Both the position numbers and the translations under genes were made by a program. From NCBI GenBank assembly GCA_902576905.1, contig CACGWW010000001.1, positions 367,213 through 431,212 on the forward strand: a stretch of DNA of 64,000 bases, given 5' to 3'. Under the pieces are notes generated by a model. It was not told the origin of the DNA and ran no database searches. It saw only the letters and a program-made list of their open reading frames with translations. Numbering within the stretch: the first letter of the stretch is position 1; every line of letters starts with the position of its first letter. Positions 35,192 to 43,560 of the stretch are shown here, in pieces. Source of the stretch: an uncultured Alphaproteobacteria bacterium. Its GTDB lineage: Bacteria; Pseudomonadota; Alphaproteobacteria; Rhodobacterales; Rhodobacteraceae.

Positions 35192-35599
35192 ATGAAAGGA
35201 TTCACCGGAAGCTGCTTATGTCGAGCTATAACGTATAATAGTAATACTGCACCATTAAGGACTTTTAACTGTCATTGCGAGGACTGCAGAAAATGTAGTG
35301 GTGCCCCTTATCTTACCAATATATTTGTGAAAGAAAGCGATTTATATATTCAAGGGACTTTAAAAAGCTACATACATCAATCAGAAAGTGGCAACAAAAT
35401 AACTAAAAAGTTTTGCGAACAATGCGGTTGCCAGATGTTCTCCTTAAATGAAGGTAGACCTGGATTAGTGAGGATACATGCAGGAACTGTAAATGAATTA
35501 GAGGTGATAAAACCACAAGGAGACGTTTGGGTATCAAAAAAAATACCCTCAATTAAAATAGATGAAAGTTTAGATCAGTTTCAGAAAAACTTCTCTTAA
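35192..35599 (+). CDS. GFA-family (glutathione-formaldehyde type) zinc protein
   Basis: A 135-residue member of the GFA/CENP-V family. The zinc cysteines are visible in GSCLCRAITY, NCHCEDCRKCSG and FCEQCGCQMF. Some relatives promote formation of S-hydroxymethylglutathione from formaldehyde, but many have unknown roles. I chose the ATG at 35192 (MKGFTGSCLC) because an AAGG site precedes it at correct spacing and the family usually starts just before GSCLC; the tracked start at 35129 would overlap the SDR. It lies 19 bases before the rhodanese gene of the methanethiol-oxidase operon. Confidence 0.85.
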   Translation: MKGFTGSCLCRAITYNSNTAPLRTFNCHCEDCRKCSGAPYLTNIFVKESDLYIQGTLKSYIHQSESGNKITKKFCEQCGCQMFSLNEGRPGLVRIHAGTVNELEVIKPQGDVWVSKKIPSIKIDESLDQFQKNFS

Positions 35600-35618
35600 A
35601 TAGGAAGGAATAGACAAA

Positions 35619-36017
35619 ATGGCACAAAAAATTGTAAAACATGTAAAAGATATGGTGGCTGAAGCAAATAAAGAGGTTGAAATAACACCTGTAGTTGATG
35701 CCTCAAAATATTTCGAAGATAGTAAGTACGTTTTTGTAGATATAAGAGACCCTAGGGAAATACAAAGAGAAGGAAAGATTCCAAATTCGTTCTCTTGCCC
35801 GAGAGGAATGCTCGAATTCTGGATAGACCCTGATAGTCCCTACCACAAAGAAATTTTTAACCAAGACAAGAAATATGTTTTTTATTGTGCTGCAGCTGGC
35901 CGATCTGCTCTTGCAGCCAAAGCAGCACAAGACATGGGTCTAAGCCCTGTATCTCATCTAGAGGGAGGATTTGCCGCATGGAAAAAATCTGGAAATCCTA
36001 TTGAAACGAAAGAATAA
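35619..36017 (+). CDS. Single-domain rhodanese (sulfurtransferase)
   Basis: A 132-residue cytoplasmic rhodanese-fold protein. YVFVDIRDPREIQREG is the N-terminal CH2-like strand and the active cysteine lies in VFYCAAAGRSALAAKA at about residue 89; the loop CAAAGR has the six-residue size of sulfurtransferases. EGGFAAWKKSGNPIE ends the domain. It carries sulfane sulfur, and probably handles sulfide oxidation intermediates here, as it sits 3 bases before the SELENBP1/methanethiol-oxidase gene. Confidence 0.9.
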   Translation: MAQKIVKHVKDMVAEANKEVEITPVVDASKYFEDSKYVFVDIRDPREIQREGKIPNSFSCPRGMLEFWIDPDSPYHKEIFNQDKKYVFYCAAAGRSALAAKAAQDMGLSPVSHLEGGFAAWKKSGNPIETKE

Positions 36018-36020
36018 ACT

Positions 36021-37376
36021 ATGAATGAAACGTGTTGTGGTCCTGGATATTCGTCCCCTGCAGAAGCTGTAAGAGCACCGAGGGAGAAACTTTTATATAC
36101 AATTGCAATATATACAGGAACGGGAATACAAAAGCCTGACTATTTAGCTACAGTCGATGTTGACCCCGATAGCCCTACTTATTCGAAAGTTATACATAGG
36201 TTAGAAATGCCCGGCATTGGTGATGAACTTCATCATATGGGATGGAATGCGTGTTCATCTTGCCATGACGACTCCAGCATGACCCGCAAATATCTTTTAC
36301 TTCCAGGAGTGAGGTCAAATAATATTCACATAGTGGATACTGCGACCAATCCTAGAATGCCCACTCTCCACAAAGTTATTGACGGAGCAGACATTAAATC
36401 AAAAACCAACTTAAGTGGCCCACATACCGTCCATTGCCTGGGCTCAGAAATAATTATATCTATGCTGGGTGATGCAAAGGGAGAAGCACCTGGAGGATAT
36501 TTGCATCTGGATAAGAATTTCGAAATTATAGGAAGATGGGAAAACTCAATGGGAGATATACCATTTGGGTATGATTTTTGGTATCAACCAAGACACAATA
36601 TAATGGTTTCATCGGAGTGGGCCGCTCCCAACACATTTATGCCGGGCTTTGATTTAGAAGAAGTTGGGCACCTCAAGTATGGAAGACAACTCCATTTCTG
36701 GGATTTCAAGGAACGCAAGCCAATTGAAACTATGTATTTGGGTGAAGACGGTCTCGTTCCTTTAGAAGTAAAGTTTCACCATAATCCAGATAGCAGTCAT
36801 GGGTTTTGCGGTGCAGCACTAAGCGCAAACGTCATACATTGGTGGAAAGACAAAAACGAAAAATGGCAATGGGAAAAAATTATTGATGTAGAAAACCAAC
36901 CACACCCGGACTGGCCAATTCCTATCCCAGGTGTGATGTCAGCAATTCTCGTTTCAATGGATGATAAATATTTATATCTTAATAATTGGCTGCACGGTGA
37001 TATGAGGCAATATGATATTTCAGACCCTCACAAACCAAAACTTACTGGTCAAGTTTGGATGGGTGGTCTACTGGGAAGAGCTCCTGAAGTTAATGGTCTT
37101 AAGATTGCTGGGGGACCACAAATGTTTCAGCTCAGCCTAGATGGGAAAAGACTGTACGTAACAACTTCTCTATTCTCTACTTGGGATAATCAATTTTATC
37201 CAGATATAAGGGAAAAGGGTGGTGTATTGATTATGATTGACTGTGACCCAGTAAACGGAGGGATGAAAATTAATACTGATTTTATGGTAAATTTTGGGGA
37301 AGAACCAAATGGTCCAAGCCGCTGTCATGAAAGTAGGTATCCTGGTGGTGATTGCACCAGTGATATATGGCTGTGA
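36021..37376 (+). CDS. SELENBP1-type methanethiol oxidase (selenium-binding protein 56 family)
   Basis: A 451-residue beta-propeller protein very close to eukaryotic SELENBP1: CCGPGYSSPAEAVRAPREKL at the start, PDYLATVDVDPDSP, DELHHMGWNACSSC, YDFWYQPRHNIMVSSEWAAP, NWLHGDMRQYDISDP, and the C-terminal RYPGGDCTSDIWL. Family members oxidise methanethiol to formaldehyde, H2S and H2O2, and bacterial MtoX is copper-dependent. Unlike Hyphomicrobium MtoX I see no signal peptide, so it should be cytoplasmic. Human Cys57 aligns with S55 (PTYSKVIHR), while the CSSC pair is kept. It overlaps the ferredoxin gene by 10 bases. Confidence 0.9.
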   Translation: MNETCCGPGYSSPAEAVRAPREKLLYTIAIYTGTGIQKPDYLATVDVDPDSPTYSKVIHRLEMPGIGDELHHMGWNACSSCHDDSSMTRKYLLLPGVRSNNIHIVDTATNPRMPTLHKVIDGADIKSKTNLSGPHTVHCLGSEIIISMLGDAKGEAPGGYLHLDKNFEIIGRWENSMGDIPFGYDFWYQPRHNIMVSSEWAAPNTFMPGFDLEEVGHLKYGRQLHFWDFKERKPIETMYLGEDGLVPLEVKFHHNPDSSHGFCGAALSANVIHWWKDKNEKWQWEKIIDVENQPHPDWPIPIPGVMSAILVSMDDKYLYLNNWLHGDMRQYDISDPHKPKLTGQVWMGGLLGRAPEVNGLKIAGGPQMFQLSLDGKRLYVTTSLFSTWDNQFYPDIREKGGVLIMIDCDPVNGGMKINTDFMVNFGEEPNGPSRCHESRYPGGDCTSDIWL

Positions 37377-37741
37377 AAATATTTAAGGTTGAAATATCAA
37401 ATAGACGCGGTAAATCCTATAAAGTTGAAGATAAGCGTCCATTGCTTGATAGCTTAAAGGAACAGGGTGTCGATCTCCCCTATGGTTGCAAATATGGTGG
37501 ATGTATCACGTGTGCTGCAAAACTTATTGATGGAGAAGTAGATCAAAGAAGGCAGGTGGCACTTAATAATAGACAGATAAATGATGGATACATTATACTT
37601 TGCGTTGCAAGACCTTTATCGAACCTTATTCTTGAAATTGGTGTTGAGAGTCATGACAAGCTTTATAGAAATCCATTTTTAGATCCATTAAAGCCTCATG
37701 AACTAAAGAAAGATATTGCAACGAAAGAAAGAGAGAAGTGA
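37367..37741 (+). CDS. Plant-type 2Fe-2S ferredoxin
   Basis: A 124-residue soluble electron carrier. Three cluster cysteines are in PYGCKYGGCITCAAKL (C-x4-C-x2-C) near residues 39-50 and the fourth in YIILCVARPLSN near 81, the spacing of plant-type ferredoxins. The start overlaps the end of the methanethiol-oxidase gene by 10 bases, indicating coupled translation and suggesting that it serves that enzyme or the nearby flavoenzyme. No ferredoxin reductase is in the cluster. Confidence 0.9.
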   Translation: MAVKIFKVEISNRRGKSYKVEDKRPLLDSLKEQGVDLPYGCKYGGCITCAAKLIDGEVDQRRQVALNNRQINDGYIILCVARPLSNLILEIGVESHDKLYRNPFLDPLKPHELKKDIATKEREK

Positions 37742-38205
37742 TGCCTGAAGCTGATGTAGACCATATATATGATTATCCTAAAGGTTATATCGAAGACATT
37801 CTAAAATCTGTAAAAACAATTGCCATGGTTGGGGCTAGTGGGGATAAGACAAAATTTAGCTATGGTGTTTTAAGGGTGCTGCATGAAACTGGATATAAAA
37901 TGTTACCTGTTAACCCAAATCCGAATATTAAAGAGATTAGAGGTCTTAAGGTCTTTCACAGTTTAAAGGAAATAGATAAGCCAGTTGATATGGTACAGGT
38001 ATTTAGAAGAAAAGAAGAGTTTTTATCGGTAGCAAAAGAAGCAATTGAAATAAAAGCAAAAGTACTTTGGGGCCAAATAGGAGTGTATGATGACGAAGCT
38101 GCAGAGATAGCAAAAAATGCAGGTTTAAAAGTTGTCATGAACAGATGTCCTAAAATTGAATTATTTCGTCCTTTTTGGAAGCCCAGATTAGACCTTAAAA
38201 TTTAG
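37741..38205 (+). CDS. CoA-binding (YccU-like) domain protein
   Basis: A 154-residue Rossmann-fold protein of the CoA_binding family. The nucleotide loop is TIAMVGASGDKTKFSYGVLR near 27-46; NPNPNIKEIRGLKVFHSLKEI and VDMVQVFRR follow as in YccU relatives. I use the ATG at 37741, which shares its A with the ferredoxin stop (TGATG), rather than the tracked GTG. Family members bind CoA, but a catalytic role is not established. It is cotranscribed with the ferredoxin and hydroxyacid oxidase genes (12-base gap downstream). Confidence 0.83.
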   Translation: MPEADVDHIYDYPKGYIEDILKSVKTIAMVGASGDKTKFSYGVLRVLHETGYKMLPVNPNPNIKEIRGLKVFHSLKEIDKPVDMVQVFRRKEEFLSVAKEAIEIKAKVLWGQIGVYDDEAAEIAKNAGLKVVMNRCPKIELFRPFWKPRLDLKI

Positions 38206-38217
38206 AAAGAGTACCGC

Positions 38218-39369
38218 ATGGAATATCTAACTATTGACGATTTAAGATACAAAGCAAAGAAAAAAGTACCCAAAGCGTTCCATGACTACGTAAGATCTGG
38301 ATCTTGGTCTGAAACCACTTTAAAAAATAATAGTAATGATTTTCAAAAAATTTCATTTAGACAAAGAGTTGCGGTCGATATATCTAATAGAACCACTAAA
38401 AAGAGTTTGTTAGGCGTTGAATATAAAATGCCAATTGCTCTTGCGCCCGTCGGTTCACTTGGTATGCAAAGAGCCGATGGTGAGATATTGGCGGCTCAGG
38501 CTGCTGAAGGCTTTGGCGTTCCTTTCACTCTCTCTACGATGTCAATATGTTCGATAGAAGAGGTTGCAAGGAATACATCAAAGCCTTTCTGGTTTCAGCT
38601 CTATGTCATGAGAGACCATGATTTTGCTAAGCGATTAGTTGAAAGAGCAAAAGCGGCGCAATGCTCTGCGCTAGTACTTACTTTAGACTTACAAATACTA
38701 GGTCAAAGGCACGCTGACATAAGAAACGGTTTATCAATACCATTGAAGATAAAATTGTCTAACCTTTTCGACTTATTGTCGAAACCTAGCTGGTGCTATC
38801 AAATGGCTAGAACAAAAAACAGGACGTTTGGAAATGTTATGGGTCATGTAAAAGATATCACTAATTTAAACTCTTTAACCAAATGGGTTCAAGATCAATT
38901 CGATACAAGACTTAATTGGGACGACGTAAAAAGAATTAAAGACTGGTGGAGAGGCAAACTAATAATTAAGGGTATAATGGACCCAGATGACGCTAAAATG
39001 GCACAGAAGTGTGGTGCAGACGCTTTAGTGGTTTCTAATCATGGTGGCCGGCAATTAGATGGGGTAAATAGCTCAATTTCCACGCTTCCTCAAATAAAGA
39101 AAGCAGTATCCAATATGGAGGTTTTAATGGATGGTGGAATTTCATCTGGACAGGATATCCTCAAGGCTATCGCCTTAGGAGCTGAAGGTGTAATGATTGG
39201 TAGGTCCTTTGTTTACGGACTATCAGCCGGAGGAAAAGAAGGAGTTACAAAATCTTTGGAAATTCTCAATAAGGAACTTGATATGACAATGGCGCTGTGC
39301 GGAAGACGAGACATAAAAGACGTTGGTAGAGATATCATTAAAGATTGTCCTTTTTTTGAGAAAAACTAG
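38218..39369 (+). CDS. FMN-dependent 2-hydroxyacid oxidase/dehydrogenase (LldD family)
   Basis: Cytoplasmic FMN enzyme of 383 residues. FHDYVRSGSWSETTLKNN is the N-terminal lid, ALAPVGSLGMQRADGE binds FMN, FWFQLYVMRD carries the substrate tyrosine, LIIKGIMDPDDA the FMN lysine, and VVSNHGGRQLDG the catalytic histidine and arginine; this loop is canonical, unlike its paralogue at 28428. GRSFVYGLSAGGKEGV closes the barrel. As last gene of the methanethiol-oxidase operon it might act on an organic hydroxyacid from the same substrate, but this is speculative. It overlaps the convergent recF by 4 bases. Confidence 0.87.
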   Translation: MEYLTIDDLRYKAKKKVPKAFHDYVRSGSWSETTLKNNSNDFQKISFRQRVAVDISNRTTKKSLLGVEYKMPIALAPVGSLGMQRADGEILAAQAAEGFGVPFTLSTMSICSIEEVARNTSKPFWFQLYVMRDHDFAKRLVERAKAAQCSALVLTLDLQILGQRHADIRNGLSIPLKIKLSNLFDLLSKPSWCYQMARTKNRTFGNVMGHVKDITNLNSLTKWVQDQFDTRLNWDDVKRIKDWWRGKLIIKGIMDPDDAKMAQKCGADALVVSNHGGRQLDGVNSSISTLPQIKKAVSNMEVLMDGGISSGQDILKAIALGAEGVMIGRSFVYGLSAGGKEGVTKSLEILNKELDMTMALCGRRDIKDVGRDIIKDCPFFEKN

Positions 39370-40445
39370 GCCACAAATTTTTTCCTTTCGTCCAATTCCA
39401 AAAATCTTGCTTTTTTGCTTAAGGAATTAAATATACCCACCTCCGTTCCTGAAATAAAAAACTGGCTTTCCAAAGATAACAGTTCTGAAAATAAATTTTC
39501 TTTACGTACTTCATCCAAATGAGCTGTTATCTCATCCAAAAGCATTATGGGAGAAACTTTGTGCTGTTCTTTAATCAATTTTGCATTGGATAAAATAATG
39601 GAAATTATCGAAAGCTTTTGCTCACCTGTAGAAGAGTATTTTGTATCTATTTCCTTTTCTAAATAAAACCCTTGTAGATCATCTGTATGGGGGCCAAAAC
39701 TTGTTCTGCCAGTTATTAGGTCTTGCCCTCTTTGGTTCATTAAATTTTTTAAGAACGCTTCTTCACTTTCGATAGGATCGTCTTTCAGATTAAGCTTTAT
39801 CAACGGAAAATAAATATTCTTTTCGATTAAAACTGTATTAAGCTTTTCAATAAAATCTCGTCTACAATTATCTATTTCAAATCCAAGTATGGCCATTTCC
39901 TTTTCGATGGCGAAATACCAAGAGCTGTCTGCTATACGATCTTTTAGTAACCTATTCCTATCTCTTAGAAGTTTTTCATATTGAGAACATCTTTTTGCAT
40001 GGTTAATATCTAGGCTAAATACCATTCTATCTAAGAATTTTCTTCTGTCCTTTGAGGTTTCCATCCAGATCCTGTCCATTGGAGGTAAAAACCATAGAAT
40101 TTTTAGACTCGAACTAAGATTATTCTGTGGCACTTTTTTTCCATCTATTCTCACAACTCTTCCATTTCCGTCACTAGAAGTCTCGATTTCAAAAAGATTA
40201 TTGTTTCTGTGAGCTAAAGCCTCAACTTTCCAGGAAATATTATTAGATAGATTTATCATATCATGAAAGCTAGACCTTCTTATCCCTTTACCTGGGTATA
40301 AGAGTGATATAGCTTCTAAAAGGTTTGTTTTTCCAACTCCGTTCTTCCCATAAATAACGGTCGGATTTGAATCAAAGGAAAGTTCTAAAATTTTATACGA
40401 TCTGAAATTACTTATTTTGAGTTTTTCTATTCCGGCAGCACTCAT
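39366..40445 (-). CDS. recF: DNA replication/repair protein RecF
   Basis: SMC-like ATPase of 359 residues that loads RecA at gaps with RecO and RecR. The Walker A loop is TVIYGKNGVGKTNLLEAIS near 29-47, followed by FHDMI. The signature region is STGEQKLSIISIILSNAKLI and Walker B reads IMLLDEITAHLDEVRKENL. It lies 15 bases after dnaN on the same strand, as is usual. gyrB, which often follows recF, is not here; a convergent hydroxyacid oxidase gene ends instead. Confidence 0.95.
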   Translation of the reverse strand: MSAAGIEKLKISNFRSYKILELSFDSNPTVIYGKNGVGKTNLLEAISLLYPGKGIRRSSFHDMINLSNNISWKVEALAHRNNNLFEIETSSDGNGRVVRIDGKKVPQNNLSSSLKILWFLPPMDRIWMETSKDRRKFLDRMVFSLDINHAKRCSQYEKLLRDRNRLLKDRIADSSWYFAIEKEMAILGFEIDNCRRDFIEKLNTVLIEKNIYFPLIKLNLKDDPIESEEAFLKNLMNQRGQDLITGRTSFGPHTDDLQGFYLEKEIDTKYSSTGEQKLSIISIILSNAKLIKEQHKVSPIMLLDEITAHLDEVRKENLFSELLSLESQFFISGTEVGIFNSLSKKARFLELDERKKFVA

Positions 40446-40460
40446 TTTAATATAAATTGT

Positions 40461-41579
40461 TTATACACGCATAGGCATAACAACATAAACCGCAGTGTCG
40501 TCATTATTGTCCTTCATAAGTGCAGGATCACCAACGTCATTAAATAAGAAAATTGCTTCGCCGCTTTCAACCTGATTTGAAATTTCTTGGAGATATTTAG
40601 CATTAAATCCAATTTCAATTTCCTCTCCCTCATAAGCAACAGGAATTTCCTCCATTGCTAATCCTGTCTCTGGAGCATTTACAGATAATATGAGCTTTTC
40701 TTTACTTAGACTCAGTTTAACTGCCCGAGCACGCTCTGAAGAAATAGTTGCTACTCTATCTACTGACTTGGCAAATTCTGAGGCATCAATAACCAATTTT
40801 TTAATATTATTTTTTGGTATAACTCGATCGTAATCAGGAAATGATCCATCCACTACTTTAGATGTTAAAGATAAGGTCGAGTTTGAAAAACGTATTTTCG
40901 TTTCTGATACAGAAACATTTACTGTGTCTTCCGTCGTTTCATATATCATTCTCAATTCAGAAACTGTTTTTCGTGGCACAATCAGTCCTGGCATTCCGCT
41001 AGCATTGTCAGGTAGTGGTGAGTCTATTTTTGCTAGTCTATGACCATCTGTGGCAACCGTACGTATAAGCTTGGTTTCTTGATCAACGAACTCATGGAAA
41101 AAAACACCGTTAAGATAAAATCTTGTTTCTTCCATGGACATAGCAAACTTTACTTTTTCGAATAACCTCTTTAGCTCTTCAACCTTTATAGAGAATGAAA
41201 AGTCGTATTCCGAAGATGCCATTAATGGAAAGTCATCAACGGAAATTGTTGTTAATGAAAAAGTGGAACGTCCAGCTTTAACATTTATTTTCTGATTCAA
41301 AGGATCAAGGTCTATTAAAACTCTCGAACCATCTGGAAGTTTTCTAAGGATCTCATAGAAGGTATGCGCACCAACTGTTACGGCTCCCTCTTTTTCGACT
41401 ACAGCTTTTATGGAGTCCAATAATTCTATATCTAAATCAGTAGCTCTTAGGGTTAGACGGTCTTCTCTGGCTTCAATTAAAACATTCGATAGAATGGGAA
41501 TAGTAGTTCTTCTTTCAACTATGGCTTGAGCTCGGCTCATTGACCTTAGCAAATCACTTCTTTCTACACTAATCTTCAT
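40461..41579 (-). CDS. dnaN: DNA polymerase III beta subunit (sliding clamp)
   Basis: Ring-forming processivity clamp of 372 residues, the standard length. It opens MKISVERSDLLRSMSRAQAIVERRTTIPILSNV; the middle domain has FYLNGVFFHEF and VATDGHRLAKID, and the C-terminus ends YVVMPMRV, the conserved clamp tail that forms the partner-binding pocket. The 74-base gap to dnaA is AT-rich and contains no DnaA box I can see. Cotranscription with dnaA and recF is likely. Confidence 0.97.
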   Translation of the reverse strand: MKISVERSDLLRSMSRAQAIVERRTTIPILSNVLIEAREDRLTLRATDLDIELLDSIKAVVEKEGAVTVGAHTFYEILRKLPDGSRVLIDLDPLNQKINVKAGRSTFSLTTISVDDFPLMASSEYDFSFSIKVEELKRLFEKVKFAMSMEETRFYLNGVFFHEFVDQETKLIRTVATDGHRLAKIDSPLPDNASGMPGLIVPRKTVSELRMIYETTEDTVNVSVSETKIRFSNSTLSLTSKVVDGSFPDYDRVIPKNNIKKLVIDASEFAKSVDRVATISSERARAVKLSLSKEKLILSVNAPETGLAMEEIPVAYEGEEIEIGFNAKYLQEISNQVESGEAIFLFNDVGDPALMKDNNDDTAVYVVMPMRV

Positions 41580-41653
41580 TTTCGCTTCATACCAATAAAT
41601 ATGTAGGGTGCATGATATCCTTTTTTATAATAAAATAATAGCGAAAAAGCTTT

Positions 41654-43018
41654 TTATGCCTCAAGTGTTCTGCGTAAGATTTCCACCTCGTCTGCCACCT
41701 GTACATTAACAAGTTTTAATTCTTCAATTTTCTTAACCGCATGAATAACAGTGGTGTGATCTCTTCCACCGAATTTTCTTCCAATTTCTGGCAAAGATTT
41801 TGAAGTCAGACTTTTAGATAAAAACATAGCTATCTGTCTAGGTCTAGCTACCACCCTTGCTCTTCTCGCAGATATCAAGTCTGTCATTCTAAGATTGTAG
41901 TGTTCAGCAACTTTTCTGATTATCTCTTCAATAGTAACTTTTCTCTCTGAAGTTCTAAGAATATCTGATAGACATTCCTGTACTAAATCAATGGTTATTT
42001 CTTTTCCAACTAAAGATGCGAAAGCGAATAACCTTGTCAGAGCTCCCTCTAGTACCCTAACATTTGAAGAAATTTTATGGGCTAAATACTCTAAAATACC
42101 TTCATTAATCTTAACGTCTCTATTCAGTTCCATTTGTATTTCAGCTTTTGCCTGTAAAATTCCTAGGCGTAATTCATAGTCTGTCGGGTGCACATCGACA
42201 ACCAGACCCCAAGCAAGTCTAGATTTAATCCTTTCTTCCAAACCATCGATTTCACCAGGAGCCCTATCAGCTGATATGACTATCTGTTTTCCCTGCTCTA
42301 TGAGAGCATTAAAGGTATGAAAAAATTCATCTTGTGTTGAATCTTTCCCTGCTATGAACTGAACATCATCTACCATCAAAACATCGACTGACCTAAATAA
42401 CTTCTTGAACGCATGCATATCCTTAAATCTTAAAGCTTGGACAAACCTATACATAAACTGTTCAGCTGAGAGGTATAGTATTCGCGCTTTTTTATTTTTT
42501 TCTTTGGTAGACCAAGCAATAGAATGCATTAGATGCGTTTTTCCTAGACCCACTCCTCCGTACAAAAATAATGGATTGAAAGTTACCTTTCCCCCATCTG
42601 AAACTCTTTTTGCAGCTGCATGTGCCAACTCATTTGGTTTCCCAACCACAAATTTATCGAAGGTAAACCTGGCATCAAGTGGTGAACTGGGTAGATCAAG
42701 CTGAGATTCTTGAGATTTTTGGTCGGTTCTTTTCAGTGCACTTTTCTCTGAAACATTTTTTTTGCCTGCTGATTTATCTGACGATGCAATAAACTCAAGT
42801 CTATCTATACTTAGTTTTTGATTCTTAAATCCTTGGATAATGTGATCTCCGTAGTTCCTATGAACCCAAGTACCAATAAATCTTGTTGGCACTTTAAACT
42901 TTGCAACAGAACCATTTATCTCCTTTAGCTCAATGGGCTGTATCCAGTTTGCGTGAGCACTTTCGCCTATATTACTCTTCACAAACTCTTTTACCTTTGA
43001 CCACTCATCTTTGTTCAT
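41654..43018 (-). CDS. dnaA: Chromosomal replication initiator DnaA
   Basis: AAA+ initiator of 454 residues. Domain I begins WSKVKEFVKSNIGESAHANWIQPIE; a short polar linker leads to domain III, with Walker A LYGGVGLGKTHLMHSIA, Walker B VDVLMVDDVQFIAGK and RIKSRLAWGLVVD. Domain IV carries the DnaA-box helix-turn-helix ending GRKFGGRDHTTVIHAVKKIEEL. Its ATG shares one base with the stop codon of the upstream rhodanese (TAATG), so translation of the two is probably coupled. There is no DnaA-box cluster at this locus, so the origin is likely elsewhere. Confidence 0.98.
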   Translation of the reverse strand: MNKDEWSKVKEFVKSNIGESAHANWIQPIELKEINGSVAKFKVPTRFIGTWVHRNYGDHIIQGFKNQKLSIDRLEFIASSDKSAGKKNVSEKSALKRTDQKSQESQLDLPSSPLDARFTFDKFVVGKPNELAHAAAKRVSDGGKVTFNPLFLYGGVGLGKTHLMHSIAWSTKEKNKKARILYLSAEQFMYRFVQALRFKDMHAFKKLFRSVDVLMVDDVQFIAGKDSTQDEFFHTFNALIEQGKQIVISADRAPGEIDGLEERIKSRLAWGLVVDVHPTDYELRLGILQAKAEIQMELNRDVKINEGILEYLAHKISSNVRVLEGALTRLFAFASLVGKEITIDLVQECLSDILRTSERKVTIEEIIRKVAEHYNLRMTDLISARRARVVARPRQIAMFLSKSLTSKSLPEIGRKFGGRDHTTVIHAVKKIEELKLVNVQVADEVEILRRTLEA

Positions 43019-43455
43019 TAAATAACTCTACTCCAGGGCAAGCCCAAGTTCTTCCATCCGGTTGGGTTTTGTGGATAGACTGAATGCTGTTCATATCCCT
43101 CGAATCCATCCTCTATGTTAAAACACATACCATTATAATTACCGGATTTAAACGATTCTTCCACAGTTAATGCAGCGAAATTTGATCTAATTCCAGATCT
43201 ACATATAAAAAGATACTTTCCTTTGCCATGATGACTTAAATTTTTGTTAAAATCGTTTAAAAAGCGCTTTCCTGACCCCGGTAAGATCGAGTTTCTCCAT
43301 TCTATTTTAAAGGTATCTTTGCCGATATCTCTCAGATCAGGTATTCCAACTTCCAAATGTTCTTTATTGGTTCTTACATCAATCAATACAGCATTTTTAT
43401 CTTCTTTTAAAAGATCAAAAGCTTCTTTTGAATTTATATTTTCAACCAAATTCAA
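43018..43455 (-). CDS. Rhodanese-like sulfurtransferase coupled to dnaA
   Basis: A 145-residue rhodanese-fold protein: NAVLIDVRTNKEHLEVGIPD, then the active loop YLFICRSGIRSNFAAL with cysteine near residue 84, and FNIEDGFEGYEQHS and GWKNLGLPW at the end. The tracked start is a TTG at 43455 with a poor ribosome site; a TTG two codons on (43449) has AGGT at better spacing. It ends with TAATG, sharing a base with the dnaA start. In related genomes rpsT is usually directly upstream of dnaA, so the inserted rhodanese is notable. The sulfur acceptor is unknown. Confidence 0.82.
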   Translation of the reverse strand: MNLVENINSKEAFDLLKEDKNAVLIDVRTNKEHLEVGIPDLRDIGKDTFKIEWRNSILPGSGKRFLNDFNKNLSHHGKGKYLFICRSGIRSNFAALTVEESFKSGNYNGMCFNIEDGFEGYEQHSVYPQNPTGWKNLGLPWSRVI

Positions 43456-43560
43456 ACCTGTTTAAGAGACGTTTTTACCAATCAATTTAAAAAATGGAGT
43501 CTTAGTCATACGATAACCTTAGCATAGGGTTATAGCAACTAACTAAAAACCATTCAGGCG

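Noticed and set aside
36021-37376. Selenocysteine in the selenium-binding-protein homologue
   Set aside because: The gene has no in-frame UGA; the family name refers to selenium bound to the protein, not to selenocysteine.
41580-41653. dnaA-dnaN gap as replication origin
   Set aside because: It is only 74 bases, with no DnaA boxes or repeats; AT-richness is normal for this genome.
43065-43085. TGTGGATAG upstream of dnaA as a DnaA box
   Set aside because: It has one mismatch to the consensus, lies within the rhodanese coding sequence and has no companion boxes, so I do not call an origin here.
43513-43533. ATAACC...GGTTAT hairpin between rhodanese and rpsT genes
   Set aside because: The 6-base stem has no T tract in either direction, so it is too weak to call a terminator.
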